64,000 nt of DNA from Amphimedon queenslandica. Lineage: Eukaryota > Porifera > Demospongiae > Haplosclerida > Niphatidae. Below the pieces are notes generated by a model. It was not told the DNA's origin, did no database searches, and saw only the letters and a list, made by a program, of their open reading frames with translations. The stretch covers positions 225,940 through 289,939 of the forward strand of contig NW_003546268.1 in NCBI RefSeq assembly GCF_000090795.2, given 5' to 3'. Made by a program: the position numbers and the translations under genes. Positions 10,837 through 23,000 of the stretch are shown one piece after another. The number at the start of each line of letters is the position of its first letter. Within the stretch, counting starts at the first letter, position 1.

Positions 10837-10985
10837 CTTTCCTTTCGTTCCTTTCTTTCTCAATTCTCGACCTCAGTCACAAAACACGAGGTTTGTGAAA
10901 CTTGTGCGCATGCGCACATCAATGAATAGTTTATTAAATTGGGTGGGCGTGTTTATTATTGTTTGGTGGCACGCCCTCAAACACA
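10837..10985. promoter_or_regulatory. Bidirectional promoter eIF3a/RAB28 with NRF1-like site
   Basis: Only 149 bp separate the two start codons, so both promoters must lie here. The palindrome GTGCGCATGCGCAC (10904-10917) contains GCGCATGCGC, which fits the NRF1 consensus YGCGCAYGCGCR. The identical core recurs upstream of BUB3 (13971-13980) and of the Crypton gene (41291-41300). Binding by NRF1 is inference from known animal promoters. Confidence 0.6.
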
Positions 10986-12577
10986 ATGGCTGCCTCTTCA
11001 GAGGCAGGTCAACAAATCAAAATAGTACTACTTGGAGATGGTACGACTGGCAAGACATCACTAGCGACTAGAATATCCCAAAATAACTTCACAAAGAAAT
11101 ACGACCAGACCCTGGGAGTTGATTTTTACCTCAGAAGACTAGAATTACCAGGTGACAAACACTTAAATCATGTAAAAAATAAAACTTATGAGTACTCCTC
11201 TCTTTATTTTACATGTTAAAGGTGCTGTGCAGGTTACGTTACAAGTTTGGGACATTGGAGGTCAAACTGTTGGTGGGAAAATGCTTGAGAATTACATATA
11301 TGGTGCTAATGTATGTTCAGTCTTTTGTGCATTGAAATATGTGTACTTCTCTTGTTGTTTTATATTGTAGGCTGTTCTACTCATATATGATATCACTAAC
11401 TATTCTAGTTTTGATAACTTGGAGGAATGGCTAAAGGAGACAAAGAAGGTTTTTGCTAACTCTGATCGACCTTTACCATACATGATGCTAGTGGCAAATA
11501 AAAGTAATAATCCTAATATAAAGGCAGGTTTACAATATGACGCAAGGCCAGCATACCAATGATTTGTAATCAAAGTGTGTGCAATTTGACTTTTGAAAAC
11601 GTAACATCAAAAGTCAAGACTATCGCAATATTTTAAATCCGCCTTAATCACTATTTATGATGGTTGGTTGATATACATTCCTTACTAAGGAATGCATATC
11701 AACCAACTATAATTTACTAGCCTTGTGAGCCAGACTTATCCCATTTTGACATTGACCCTATTACTGCTATGAAATTTTTTTGTGCTTGTGTTAAATGGTG
11801 CAGTATGTGTTTTGAAGTTTTATTTTATTTTTATAGTTGATCTTGAACATCAGAGAACAGTTAAAAGAGAGAAGCATCTTGAATTTGCAAAGGCACACAG
11901 AATTACCAGGTTTAGATACTAGGGCCACAGTGTCTTTAGTAACTAAATGGGTTTCCCACAGAATTTTGGCAAAGTGCTCAGCTTTTTGTTACTAATTAAG
12001 TTGTTCCACACTTCAAATAATTATGTATATAGTACAGGATATTTCCAAAATGGCTAGTAGAGAATTTATTTGTAATACATTATACATATGCACATGTACT
12101 TATGTTGTGTAGAAAGTTTGAGCTAATTCTGACCAAAATTAGATATTTAATGAATTTTAAAGTTGCTCCATATTTGAAGCACTAATTAACATACTTTATG
12201 GGAAACTCTGATTAAATGCTATAGACACATTTTAATCCATGGTATTTTGATATAATGACACTCTTGCTCTGTGTTCATTTACCTCTCCTTATACTAGTCA
12301 CTCATTATCAGCTAAAAATGATGACTTGGTTTACCAATGCTTTTTAAAAGCAGCTGCTGGTGTTTTAAAAATCTCACTCACATCAGCTGACTTGGATACA
12401 AGTCAGGTATGTTTCAAGTACAATGAACTTTATTATACTATTATTAATTAATTAATTTAGAAAGTGATAAAAGCTGATATAGAGACTGAGAAACCAGCAT
12501 CAGAAGGAGCTACTGTTCTACTCCCAACAAAGAAAACAGTTTCAAAAAATAAGAGTGTAATATGTTCATTACAATAA
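10986..12577 (+). CDS. RAB28: RAB28-type small GTPase
   Basis: Six exons (10986-11151, 11222-11310, 11371-11503, 11837-11909, 12298-12406, 12461-12577) join in frame to 228 residues; vertebrate RAB28 has about 220. The P-loop is GDGTTGKTS (family GDGASGKTS). Switch regions include [18 protein letters not shown] and [18 protein letters not shown]. The NKID-type guanine motif is formed across an intron (VANK/IDLEH), and the SAK motif is LSAKNDD. The protein ends CSLQ, a CaaX box like the CAVQ of human RAB28, predicting prenylation. RAB28 is linked to ciliary extracellular-vesicle shedding and BBSome/IFT traffic in other animals; sponges have ciliated cells. The start is the first ATG after the shared promoter and is followed by a short Ser/Ala leader. 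Its 3' end faces BUB3. Confidence 0.95.
11662..11707. repeat. Short hairpin in RAB28 intron
   Basis: Inverted arms GGTTGGTTGATATACATTCC and its near complement flank CTTACTAAGG. This is probably the remnant of a small inverted-repeat element in the intron 11504-11836. Confidence 0.6.
12030..12220. repeat. Interspersed repeat family A copy
   Basis: Shares AAAATGGCTAG(T/G)AGAGA, ATGTACTTATG and GTAGAAAGTTTGAGCT with copies at 15860, 19240 (inverted), 29700 and 34890. It lies in a RAB28 intron and is non-coding. Confidence 0.6.
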
Positions 12578-12721
12578 CTTGTCTTATCCTCTCACTCGGT
12601 CTCTTTCTACCTTCTCTACTTCAATTACAACGGTTTATCACTTTTTGATTATTTTTAGAACAAAATGACTGATATTCCCTGCATGCGTGTACCAAATCCA
12701 TTAAGTAAATTATGTCTCAAG

Positions 12722-13917
12722 TTATTTTGGTTGTGTCTCACCATCAGACACATGCCTTATTACTACATAGTCTCTTTTGGGTGAAGGTTCTTCTCCTTCA
12801 GCTGGCTCATCAGGTAAAACTGCAGAAACTGCTATTGCTATCTTTTTCCCATCATGACTGAATGAGAGTGACGAAATATCTGTGGGATAGCGATGAAACT
12901 GGCAAAGCCTTTTCTTATTGAAAGGATCCCATATATTTACAAAGCCATCAGAACCACCTAAAGATACAAACACATTATTTATCCATAATAAATCATAGAT
13001 CCACTAACCGGTGGCAAACGTGTTATGGATGTTATGGAAAGCAACAGCATTTACTGGATACACCTTTTCGATCCCGTCCTCTTTCAGTCTGTGACACTTG
13101 AAAGCATACTTCTTTTGTTGAACCTCTTGTTGAGTGTCAAGATACTCCACAGCCACTCTTCCTTCAATAGAGCTAAGCACAAAACCTATCAGTGTCACAA
13201 GAGAGTCATATAATGCTCATGTGATCTCTACCTTGTTTATTAGGGAAGCACCTAATGCAACGTGTCTGGTATTTTAAACTGGACTGACGACGTTGTTCAG
13301 CAAACTGCATATTACGCAAGTCCCAAACAAGAACCTTGCGATTTGAAGTACCCACAACTAGTCTCTCACCAGATAATGACATTGTATATACCTGGCATCA
13401 TGAAACATAACAGCCTCACTCTATCAATCATTTACTTTCTCATTCAATTGATTGTAGGTCCCTACTGCATAATGCTGTCTAGGATCCCATATCTTCAGCG
13501 TATTGTCCCAGCTACCAGTTATAATGATACTCAGGGAAGGACAATGCTCTATGCTACTGATGGCATTTTCATGTGTACCTAATAATAAAGATAATTAAAA
13601 GCGTGGGTGTTGGGCAAACCTAGTGTGGACTGCTTTTGAGCTGCTAGATCATATGTTTGTAATGTTCTATCTAGTCCAGCTGAGAATGTGTGGTTTTCGT
13701 CGGAGAATATACAGTCTAGTACAGCATTTGAGTGACTGTAGGAGACCAGTTGTGATCCACTGGCTGATTCAGAGGCAGCTGTGGTATCATAGAGTCTCAC
13801 GCTTTTATCCCACGAGCTAACTAACAAATGAGATGATCCAGGGACTGGAGAAAACGTCACGTTGGTGATACCGTCCGTTGGAGGATTGGGAAGCTCAAAC
13901 TCCATTTTGAGAGGCAT
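12722..13917 (-). CDS. BUB3: Spindle checkpoint WD40 protein BUB3
   Basis: Five exons (13620-13917, 13436-13578, 13232-13391, 13009-13185, 12722-12957) splice in frame to 337 residues; human BUB3 has 328. It matches along the whole length. Examples are [91 protein letters not shown] and [22 protein letters not shown]3 is a seven-bladed WD propeller that brings BUB1 and BUBR1 to phosphorylated KNL1 at kinetochores. The C-terminal loop ([14 protein letters not shown]) is a little longer than in vertebrates. It starts 201 bp downstream of the BOD1-like gene on the same strand and ends 144 bp from RAB28. Confidence 0.96.
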
Positions 13918-14118
13918 TTTTGTAAAATTTGTATAAAAGTGGTGGCGGGTTAAAATTGATCTAATTTAGTGCGCATGCGCAGTACACCTTGGCGGCATTT
14001 GGAGGGTACTACTATTAATGTTCTTGATGGTAATGAGCCTAACTGAGGCATAATGTACCTAATGTGCAATTGAACGAGTATAATATTAATCATTATTTAT
14101 AATAATTATTTTAATCAT
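13918..14118 (-). promoter_or_regulatory. BUB3 upstream region with NRF1-like palindrome
   Basis: GCGCATGCGC at 13971-13980 lies about 54 bp upstream of the BUB3 start codon. It is the only G+C-rich block in this 201-bp spacer, which must also hold the 3' end of the BOD1-like gene. Confidence 0.5.
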
Positions 14119-16533
14119 CTATTGCTTATTTCTACTCCGTTTAGATCTCCTTCCTTTAGTCTCTATTCTTTTGGGCTCTTCATCAAAGTCGTCTTCAGAT
14201 TCAATCTTACATGTATCTTCTGTCTTTGAACCACGACTAGCAACCTTCATTCTCTTTTCCTTAACACTTGGTGACATTGGTTGAGGTGAATCTGATTTCT
14301 TGCTTGAAGATACATGGCATTCATCGTGTGATTGCTTGTCTTCAGAGCTAGTGCTACTCAATAATCTCTTCTTAACTCTCCCACTACTTCTGACTGGCTG
14401 GAGTCTCTGCTTCTTTCTTGGATGCCTCTTCCTTCCTTTTTCTTCTTCCTCCTCCTCATCTTGCTCACTTTGGCTGATCCTTTTCTTTCTTTTTCTTCTC
14501 GTTCTTTCATTTTTATTCTTTTCCTCCTCCTCTTGTTCCATCTCCTTCTCCTCTATCCCGTGATTCTTTTCTTTGTTCTCCTCCTCCTCTTCCTCCTCGA
14601 GCTCCTCCTCGAGCTCCTCTTCCTCTTTCTCTTCTTCTTGCTGTTGTTGCGAGGCTAGCCTTGCACTACGTCTTGGCCTGGAGTTTGAAAGAGGCGGAAA
14701 GTTTTCATCTTCAAAGACGTCCTCTATTCCATTATTTCTATCTTCTACTCCCTTCCCTTTATCTGCTTCTGTCTCCTTTTTTTCCTCACTCTCTTCTTCT
14801 GTGTGCAATGCATCTTCAGATTTGTTCTCTAACAATGTCAGGTCTTTCTTCATATCTAACAATGTTGGTTCTATCTTTGCATCATCTCTCTCTATTACAT
14901 TTTCCTCTTTCTCCCTCCCTTCATTGCTAGAAGGTACCTGAGTGTCTTGTGTTTCTAAGTGCTCTTTTTCATTCGTGTCAGTTTTCTCCATTTTTTGCTT
15001 CTTAATCTTCTCCTTGTCAACGGACAGCAATCCTTCTTCTCCTGGTAAATCAACTTTGCCAGCTTTTTTCTGAAGCTCCTTTCCGCTGATAGTTGTTCCT
15101 TCATTTGGCTTTAATTTACCTTTACCTGCTATCTTTTTAATGGCTTCCTTTTTTAAATTAGAGGAAGAGCTTCCACTAGAAAATGATAAGAGATCTATCG
15201 GCAACTCAAATGTATTACCAGCCAAACCAGTCCCAGCTACACTAGTAGGAGGAGTTGGATCTGATAGAGTTGATATACCTGTTGGTTGATGAGATGAGTT
15301 TAAAATGCTAGTATCATTCGGTGGGTGTGGTTCAGGTGGGTGGAGCATGTTGTCTACAATGTCAAGAATTTTTTTGAAAAGTTCACCAGATTTAGATTCT
15401 AGAGTTTTATCAACTAGTTCCTCCATAGTCTGACTTGCTTGTACACCAGGTCTGGGGAAAAAATAAAAAATAATTCCCACCTCAAAAAATTAGCTAATTA
15501 GTTTAATACACTACCACATTCTCTTTCATTCTTTTCTCACTTCTTAATTTCTTCCAGTACTGATAGTCTCAATTTTGTTCGTACATCATTTTTTGTCATT
15601 TCTTTTGTCTCATAATCATGAAGAAAGCGTCTGGAGAGAACCTCAACATGTTCTTTCTGTGCTCGATAAGATGGCTACCAAAGGGAAAGAGACAAAGAGC
15701 AGTAAGAAGAGTCAGCAGACAAGGAACAATAGTAATAGTAAAAATTACATGATGCCAGAATAGTAATTGCCTTCAATAAAAATTATGATGCTATTCAGTC
15801 ATACATATGTACTGCAGATACATACATACTTATCAAATAAAAGGAAAACCGCTAGTATTTTATTGAAAATGGCTAGGAGAGAGTTCATTATACTTTCTGA
15901 TATATGCACTTATGCACATTATGTAGGAATTTTGAGCTGATTAATTAAAATTATATTTTAAAAATAAAACTTGCTATGCCAAAGCACCTTGAAATGGCTA
16001 CAAGTCAATTTAATTACATTTTCTCAGTCTGATGCATTTACATATTTTTATGTAATGTAGCTAAGTCCTATCAAAATTGGGCTCTTATGATTTTTCTTAT
16101 GAGTTATGATGCTATGAAATCGAGAATAATTCATTAAAATGGTTTGGGAGAAAATTCTTCATTATTCCTGATACATAATAAATGTTTTTTTTCACAGGAG
16201 AGGGGTGTAAATGCTTCCCAAAACCCAGGATATTACAATGGATGCAATTAAAGGCAATAAAATGTAAATGCACAAATCATTACCTTTTATAAGCAATCCA
16301 ATTACAAGCATTATAGTACAAAAATTTGAGTGTTTTCACTTTTCAGAGACATTTTGAGGGTCAGACCATGCATGTACATGTATTTGTGTATATATATTCC
16401 TATGCATATATGTCTCTGAGTAATATCCTGAGATATCTGTCTGAGGAAAAGCCCTCAGGTCATATCAATTCAAAATATTTTCAGTGATATAACAATACAC
16501 ATCACACACACACACACACACGCACACACACGC

Positions 16534-16574
<41 letters not shown>

Positions 16575-16818
16575 GGGGTCTATTTAGATAATTCTTTTTC
16601 TGACTACATTATCATTATTATGCTTTACACAACTATGACAGGAAATATACATATAAGACAAAAAGAGAAGAGAAGATACTAACTTCTTCTTCAATGGCAG
16701 ACAGGCAAGTTTTTCTAAACTGATCAAATGTTCCATCAAACTTCAAACGTTCCAATACGTCTTGAACGAGAGGAAGAGGAGCTAATGGTTCAGCTAATGG
16801 CCTACTGCTTTCCTCCAT
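14119..16818 (-). CDS. BOD1/Shg1-like protein with acidic-basic tail
   Basis: Three exons (16684-16818, 15541-15656, 14119-15451) splice in frame to about 527 residues. The N-terminus carries the BOD1/Shg1 domain: VLERLKFDGTFDQFRKTCL (human BOD1 has RLKEEGLFDKFRRDCLAD), then EVLSRRFLHDY and KNDVRTKLRLSVLEEI (human KNQLRNGLRQSVV). Exon 3 starts with a region like the end of the domain (MEELVDKTLESKSGELFKKI). The rest is low-complexity: Lys/Glu blocks, a poly-Glu region near the middle, and Arg/Lys-rich segments such as RRSARLASQQQ, like BOD1L1, which is also long and charged. BOD1 proteins act at kinetochores through PP2A-B56; BOD1L1 and Shg1 belong to SETD1/COMPASS complexes. Which role applies here is open. 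The first intron is about 1 kb and holds repeats. BUB3 follows downstream. Confidence 0.8.
15845..16200. repeat. Interspersed repeat family A copies
   Basis: In the first intron of the BOD1-like gene. ATGGCTAGGAGAGAGTTCAT and the following TGCACTTATGCACATTATGTAG parallel the copy at 12030. A second, weaker block (GAAAATTCTTCATTATTCCTGATACA) ends near 16190. Confidence 0.5.
16503..16571. repeat. (CA)n microsatellite
   Basis: About 34 CA units with a few CG interruptions, in the first intron of the BOD1-like gene. Confidence 0.97.
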
Positions 16819-17056
16819 TTAATGGGTGTGGTTTATTCGGATTTAGATCTATCAGTAAATGAAATATTTGTATTATGTATAATACTTACTCTAATATACC
16901 TATGAGTCTATATAATATTATCTTTATATGCTGTCAAATGGCAATCAACCAGTAAGGCCTCAAGTAATGCTATCTGCTAAGATCATGAAATGGGGAGTAT
17001 GCCTAATTGTAAAATCCATGCTAAACGTATGATGCTATATACCAGTTATGAGAGCA

Positions 17057-20000
17057 TCAGCTTGCATTGCAACATAGTCTGGAAAGAAAACTGTGAGATC
17101 TATTTTTATAGAGTCTAATTATTACAAAAGTTAAATCACAAAAGATATAAGCAATGCTGTCATAATTATGTAAAATTTTTAACTTTAATGAACAATAATT
17201 GACAAACAATGCATGGTGAAAATTTGAAAACTGCTGTATTAAAAAAAACTCAAATACCACTTTCAGTCAAAGTAATAATAATTGTATTTCATAATCTTCT
17301 CCAAGACTCCAACCTATACAATGATAAATGAAAGTGGTATTTTTATATAGCATCATATACTAATGGTAATTGTACATCAATGAAATTAAATAAAGGCTGC
17401 ACAATTGTTAAAAATTAAAGAATACACCATTAACTCATCACAACAAGCCTAGTTGTAGTTCTAGTTGTGTACAATACAATACTGTATACATTACAGGTAA
17501 TTCATTATACAGTACCATTAACTGATTGTACATGTACATGGTGAAACTGACCTTGCTTCCTCTGCCTCTTGTATTTCTGATCTCTCTTTATCTGTTAACT
17601 CTTTCATTGTCTCTCTATTGTCTCTAAATAATTATAAACAATAAGAGGTGTATGAAAGTGTGTGCGCATGTGTATATACACAATGGGTATGTGTGTGTGT
17701 TCATTAGTACTTGTAATATATGAAACATCCATCACCAAATTTTCTTAATGGGTATTTGCGCGAAGTGATGGAATACCAATTCAACACCCTGTTCTCAATA
17801 TCAAGACATGATACAACTGGAAATAATAATGTCTAAGAGTAATTGATAATTATGTTTTAATATCAATAAATAACCTCTACACAATAGATATACTCAACAG
17901 GAACTCCACTTAATTCTGACAGCTGTAAAATAACAACAACAATAATATACTTTTAATTCAAACCTTAATAGCTACATGTAGACTACAGCATACAATGTGA
18001 ATACTCACAGTTCTATTATTTTATGATTATTAATATCAAGAGTACATAATATTAAAGTATTGTAACATACAATAGATTACTGCAATGATATCATGCTAGT
18101 ACTAGCCCATGCAGTTACTGTATAAGTGGTTTTTTTTGAGGGAATTATAATTATTTCGCAAAATCTACTAAAATTCCAATTCGTGCTACCATGTGTACAA
18201 TGCAGTACCATACTAATTTGATTTTTGCGGATTTTATTTTTGTAAATCAGGTAGGAATCCACAAAATTTGCAACCATAAAAACCCCTTATAAGGTAATTA
18301 ATCCACAGTGCCTAGGTATTGAATTAATCAGTTATGCATTGGATCTATTTTTTTATTTCTATGGAGAAACCAGTATGTGTGATAAATTTGATATCGCAAC
18401 TCTCCATGCATGCACTTGGCAGGAAGTGAGAATGTTATCAAATCTATTGCTACTGAGGTTCCTTGATCTCAAAGTCGAAAAGACAATACAAAGTAATTAA
18501 ATCATTCGTTAAAAATACCTTTTCAATAATTTGCCTAGTATCATCCAGTATAATTTCTTCTATTGGATCAAATGAACATTGTGATGGACGCCATCTTATA
18601 ACATACACTTGTGTCTGTCTATAATTATCCTTCACTGGCCCTAATATAGAAAATGACTTATGAATTAGTACTAAACTTACTAGAAATGCATCACTAGAGT
18701 ATACTTTTTACCTGAAAATACCAAGATCTACTGACCTTTCAATAGTTCCACATACACTTCCCCTTTATTACTAGTATCATAAATGTGTTGATCATCAAGA
18801 TATACTCTACCAGGGGACACTCCATTCTTGTTACGTAATCTCAATCTACACAATAAGCATGATAGTCATCAGATGGTCACATGATGTGCACTCAGAAAGC
18901 ATGCTAAGTGAGCTAAACAGCATCCTTGAGCTGACAAGCACTACAATACAGTACATGTACATGGATTTTTGGAGCAAATTTAAAATTCATAATTAGTAAT
19001 GTGGTAGCATTACTACCTTAAGGCCACTATTATTTCCGAGTACTAATTTGTTGCGTTTTTTGCGAGTGGCTTTAAAATCGCAAAAATTAATACTCGCATT
19101 TATTAATAATTTAGGTTTATTAATAGTTATTAATTGAAAAATGAGCTAAATCACAAAAATTAGTACACATTAAATCAATACCATTAACAAATCACAAATA
19201 TTTGTCTACTTAAAAATAAGTGGCTTTAAGGTAAGTAGAATTCACCCCCAAACAAAATGGCTGCCACGACTTTTGTTTTTATTGGAATCAGCTTAAAGTT
19301 GATATACACAGCATAAGGGCATGTATATGCATAAAAAAAAATTAAAAAATGGAGAATTCTCTCCTAGCCATTTTGATGAAAATTTGGCCTAAAACCATAT
19401 AGTCTTTGATTGATGGCCCAATTTTTGAGCAACTCTAAAAATTCATTAAATAATCCAAATTTGATTGGAATCAGCTCAAATTTGAGACACAGCAATAAGG
19501 ACATTTATATGTATCAGAAAAAAAATTAGCTATAAAAATGGAGAATTCTCTCCTTGTGACTTTGGTTCCAATACCCTGTACTATAATACAGGGTCTTTGG
19601 CCAACACTTGACAAAAGCTGCAATACTGCTGCATGAGTGGATGTACTTACTTGTCTAATTCAAGGACACAGTCAATTTCTTGTGCTTTTGCTTCTTTAAT
19701 AATCTTTTTCTTAAATTCTCTCACTGGTGTATCCTTAGCAACAATAGACTCCATCATATATTTACAAAACTAAGAATAAAATAAAATATGAAATTATAAC
19801 GATTAGTATTTCTTACCTCTGTATTTTTAACTTGTAACAAATATAATTTGATTCTGTACTCTCCTCTTCCTAATGATCTACCCAGTGTTACTGTCAACTA
19901 GGACATAATAAAGAGACGTGTGCTTTATCAGCATACTCATAGTACATGCAGATATAATGGAAAAAGAAGTGAATCAAGACACATTAAACTACCTCTGATC

Positions 20001-23000
20001 CAGGTTTAATATTCATTGTCCTATCCAGCTCCTTCATTTCATATCTTTCATTATCAACGATTTGATACACTATAAAACCAGTAGGTGATACACCAATCAG
20101 TGGAACTAGCTCCTCCTTAAATTGAGCTAAGGTTATTTTATTATAAATCTGTATCTGTATCTCTGCATTGAACAATAATATGCATAACTTTTTCATTATA
20201 ATACAAGGTAATATTTATCATTACTTCTTTCGTTTCCATTATCATCTTCATTTACTGATATAACTTTCATTAATATTCCTCCTTCAGGTCTATTAGTTAT
20301 AGTGGGTAAGGTTTTAGGTCCAGGGGGTATTGTAACGTTCAGTAGTATTGAGTGAATGTGAAAATCAACATATCTGTACATCAAGCTATCTTCAAATTCC
20401 TTTTGATAATCTTCAGGATCTGATGATGCATACAGCAACTGAGTGTACGTCAGAGAGGAGGAGGAGGAGGAAAGAGGAATAAAATAATAGTTCAACGAAA
20501 TGAAGTATTAATTGCAGTAACATCTTTCTTTAGCTTTCTTCCTCCTTCATTTTGTTGCATAAAGGCAAAATGGGTACTGTAATTGATGCTATACTTTCTG
20601 TGTGGAGCTTTGCTGATCTAAGACCTCCAAAAGACCAAAGAAGTACCTGTCAGCATTTACCAGCCTACCCATTTAATAATCAATTTTGCTACTAATTCAA
20701 TGAAGTGCAACAAAATGGAAAAAGAAGGTACTATAGAAGTGCATGATGCTTTTTGCAAATAGCAATAATTAAAATTCCTTAAACTCTTAAATAAAAGCGA
20801 ATATTGCTACCATACAAAATGAAATATTAGCTAAGAACTGACAGTTTTGTATAAATTGAAACTGCCAATACACCCTATATGTGAAAATTTTGTAAGGATA
20901 GAATTGATCTTCACAAGGTTAAATTAAATGTATCATGGCACTATTCAAAATATTAAAATGAAGCTGTGGGTGTTTAATTTTGTGTATAGGGTAAATATAC
21001 CAATGGTAGTTTGAAAGCCTGAAATTACAATTAATACACATGCAAATATTTCATTATACTACATGATAATACTTGATTCTATATTCTATGAACTAACACT
21101 GTTTCCTCCATAGAGTATCTTCCCTAATTTAAAACTTCCTGTATCAGTGATATTACGGACTGAAGTGCCTCCCAAGTAATTATACATGTACTCTTGTACT
21201 ACTCTCATACATGATGAATGGATGTTAAGAAACTAAAGAAAGATATAAATTAAAGTATATCCTTCCTCTTACTTCTCCTATATGTTGCTTTAATTCTTCA
21301 ACAGTCCAACCTTCTTCACCTCTCATTATTTTAGCTGGTTCTACTTTACCAGTTGACAGATCAACCACTGATATCTTTAGATTAATACCTATATACATGT
21401 ACATGTATTTTCATGGTAAAAAAAATCACACAAACCTCCATCATTGTATTTCTTAAAAGTTTCATTTCTTTTACGAGTTTCTAAAAACAAGTATTTAGCT
21501 CTCCCAACAACTTGTCCAATAGTTTGATGATGAAACTAAATTTAATAATAAAATAATTACTGATAACAATACCGTATAGCGGAAAATTTTGGAGGGACTA
21601 AAATTTGGCGAATTGCTAAATTTTGGTGATTGGCAGATTTCAATTTGGCGAATTGGTGGCCCCATGCATTGAGCATGCGTATAATGGCTCAAAATAGCGG
21701 GTTTAATTTTGGCGAATGGCTATCAAAACGCCAAATTCGCCAAATTTAATTCCCTCCAAAATTTCCCGCTATACAGTAGGATATCTAACCTCATCAAGAT
21801 CAAAGGACTGATTCATTACTTTAGACCAATAATTATATTTAACTAAACGACATCTCTCCATAGGAATAAGAGGAGCTAATTCCATTAACTAATAAAAAAA
21901 AGAAAAAAATAAGAGAATAGAGCAACTAAAAATAATAAACCTCATAAGCTTTATCTAGTATTGTGGGTAGCAATTCATCTTTATGTACACTAAGCGTTGA
22001 CTTCTTTAACTCACCAGTAACTGGATGATAACCACATATATAAATCTACAAAATAAAAGTAAAATAGTACCAAGCCAGCCCTAAATAAGGTACTCTCCTA
22101 ACTATTGCACCTCTGCATGGCTTTAATAATCTATTGAGTGTTCACCTCATGGTCAAGATTGTCAATTTTTGAAGTGCATTGTAACAGCTCAATTTTGCTT
22201 ACAGGTGTACACAGCATTGCTTACATTGTTAAAAATCTCTCTAAACATGTACCTCCTGGAACATTTCACATTGTATATCTGGTAATTTTTGTTTGTATTT
22301 AATTTTTGGATGCATGGCGGTGTGTGCAATTAAAATTCATGAAAATTAATTTTTATTCACGTGTAATTTTTTGCAAAGTTTTGTGTGAATACCACATGCA
22401 TTGTCAAGAGACTCAAGACACATGGCCCTATAGTCATAAAATGGTGCTGCTTTGTTTTTTCAAAGTATCTCTCCCACGGCAAGTGGCAGACAGTCTAATA
22501 AACATGGTTAGCTTCTCAAACAGAGGTGCTGTGTAGGATCCTTTATAAAATCTTAAAAATTGGGAAGAAACTACCGTGCAAAAATAAAAATGCATGAATT
22601 TTTTATCTGAAAATTTTCTCCAATGAAAATTACCTGATATATGATAAGTGTTCCTTTCTAAACAATGCACCACCTGAGGCCTTAGTTAGGGTGAGTACAC
22701 TATGCCCTTATAGTCTGTCTCACTCTTACTTTGTGTATTTCTTTTTCAATTTCTTTTTTTTCCTTTTCTCTCTGCCTATCCTCAGCCTCTTTCAAATGAT
22801 CTATTCAAATATCAACAATCAAATGATGACAAACATTATCAATAAACCTTTAATATCAATCATAATCTTCTCAATGTGTTCTCTTTCAGTAATTAGTTCC
22901 ATATTCATTAATGTTATTCTTTCTTGTAATTTCTCTATTATTCTTTTATTATCTACTAATGGCAGATAGTCTGGTTTTGCCATTGCTTCAAGATGAAATT

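Noticed and set aside
14300-14941. Several + strand open frames rich in Ser, Leu and Phe
   Set aside because: They are antisense to the Glu/Lys-rich exon of the BOD1-like gene, whose codon bias leaves the other strand open.
16503-16571. Possible regulatory tract
   Set aside because: It is a plain (CA)n microsatellite; nothing else supports a function.
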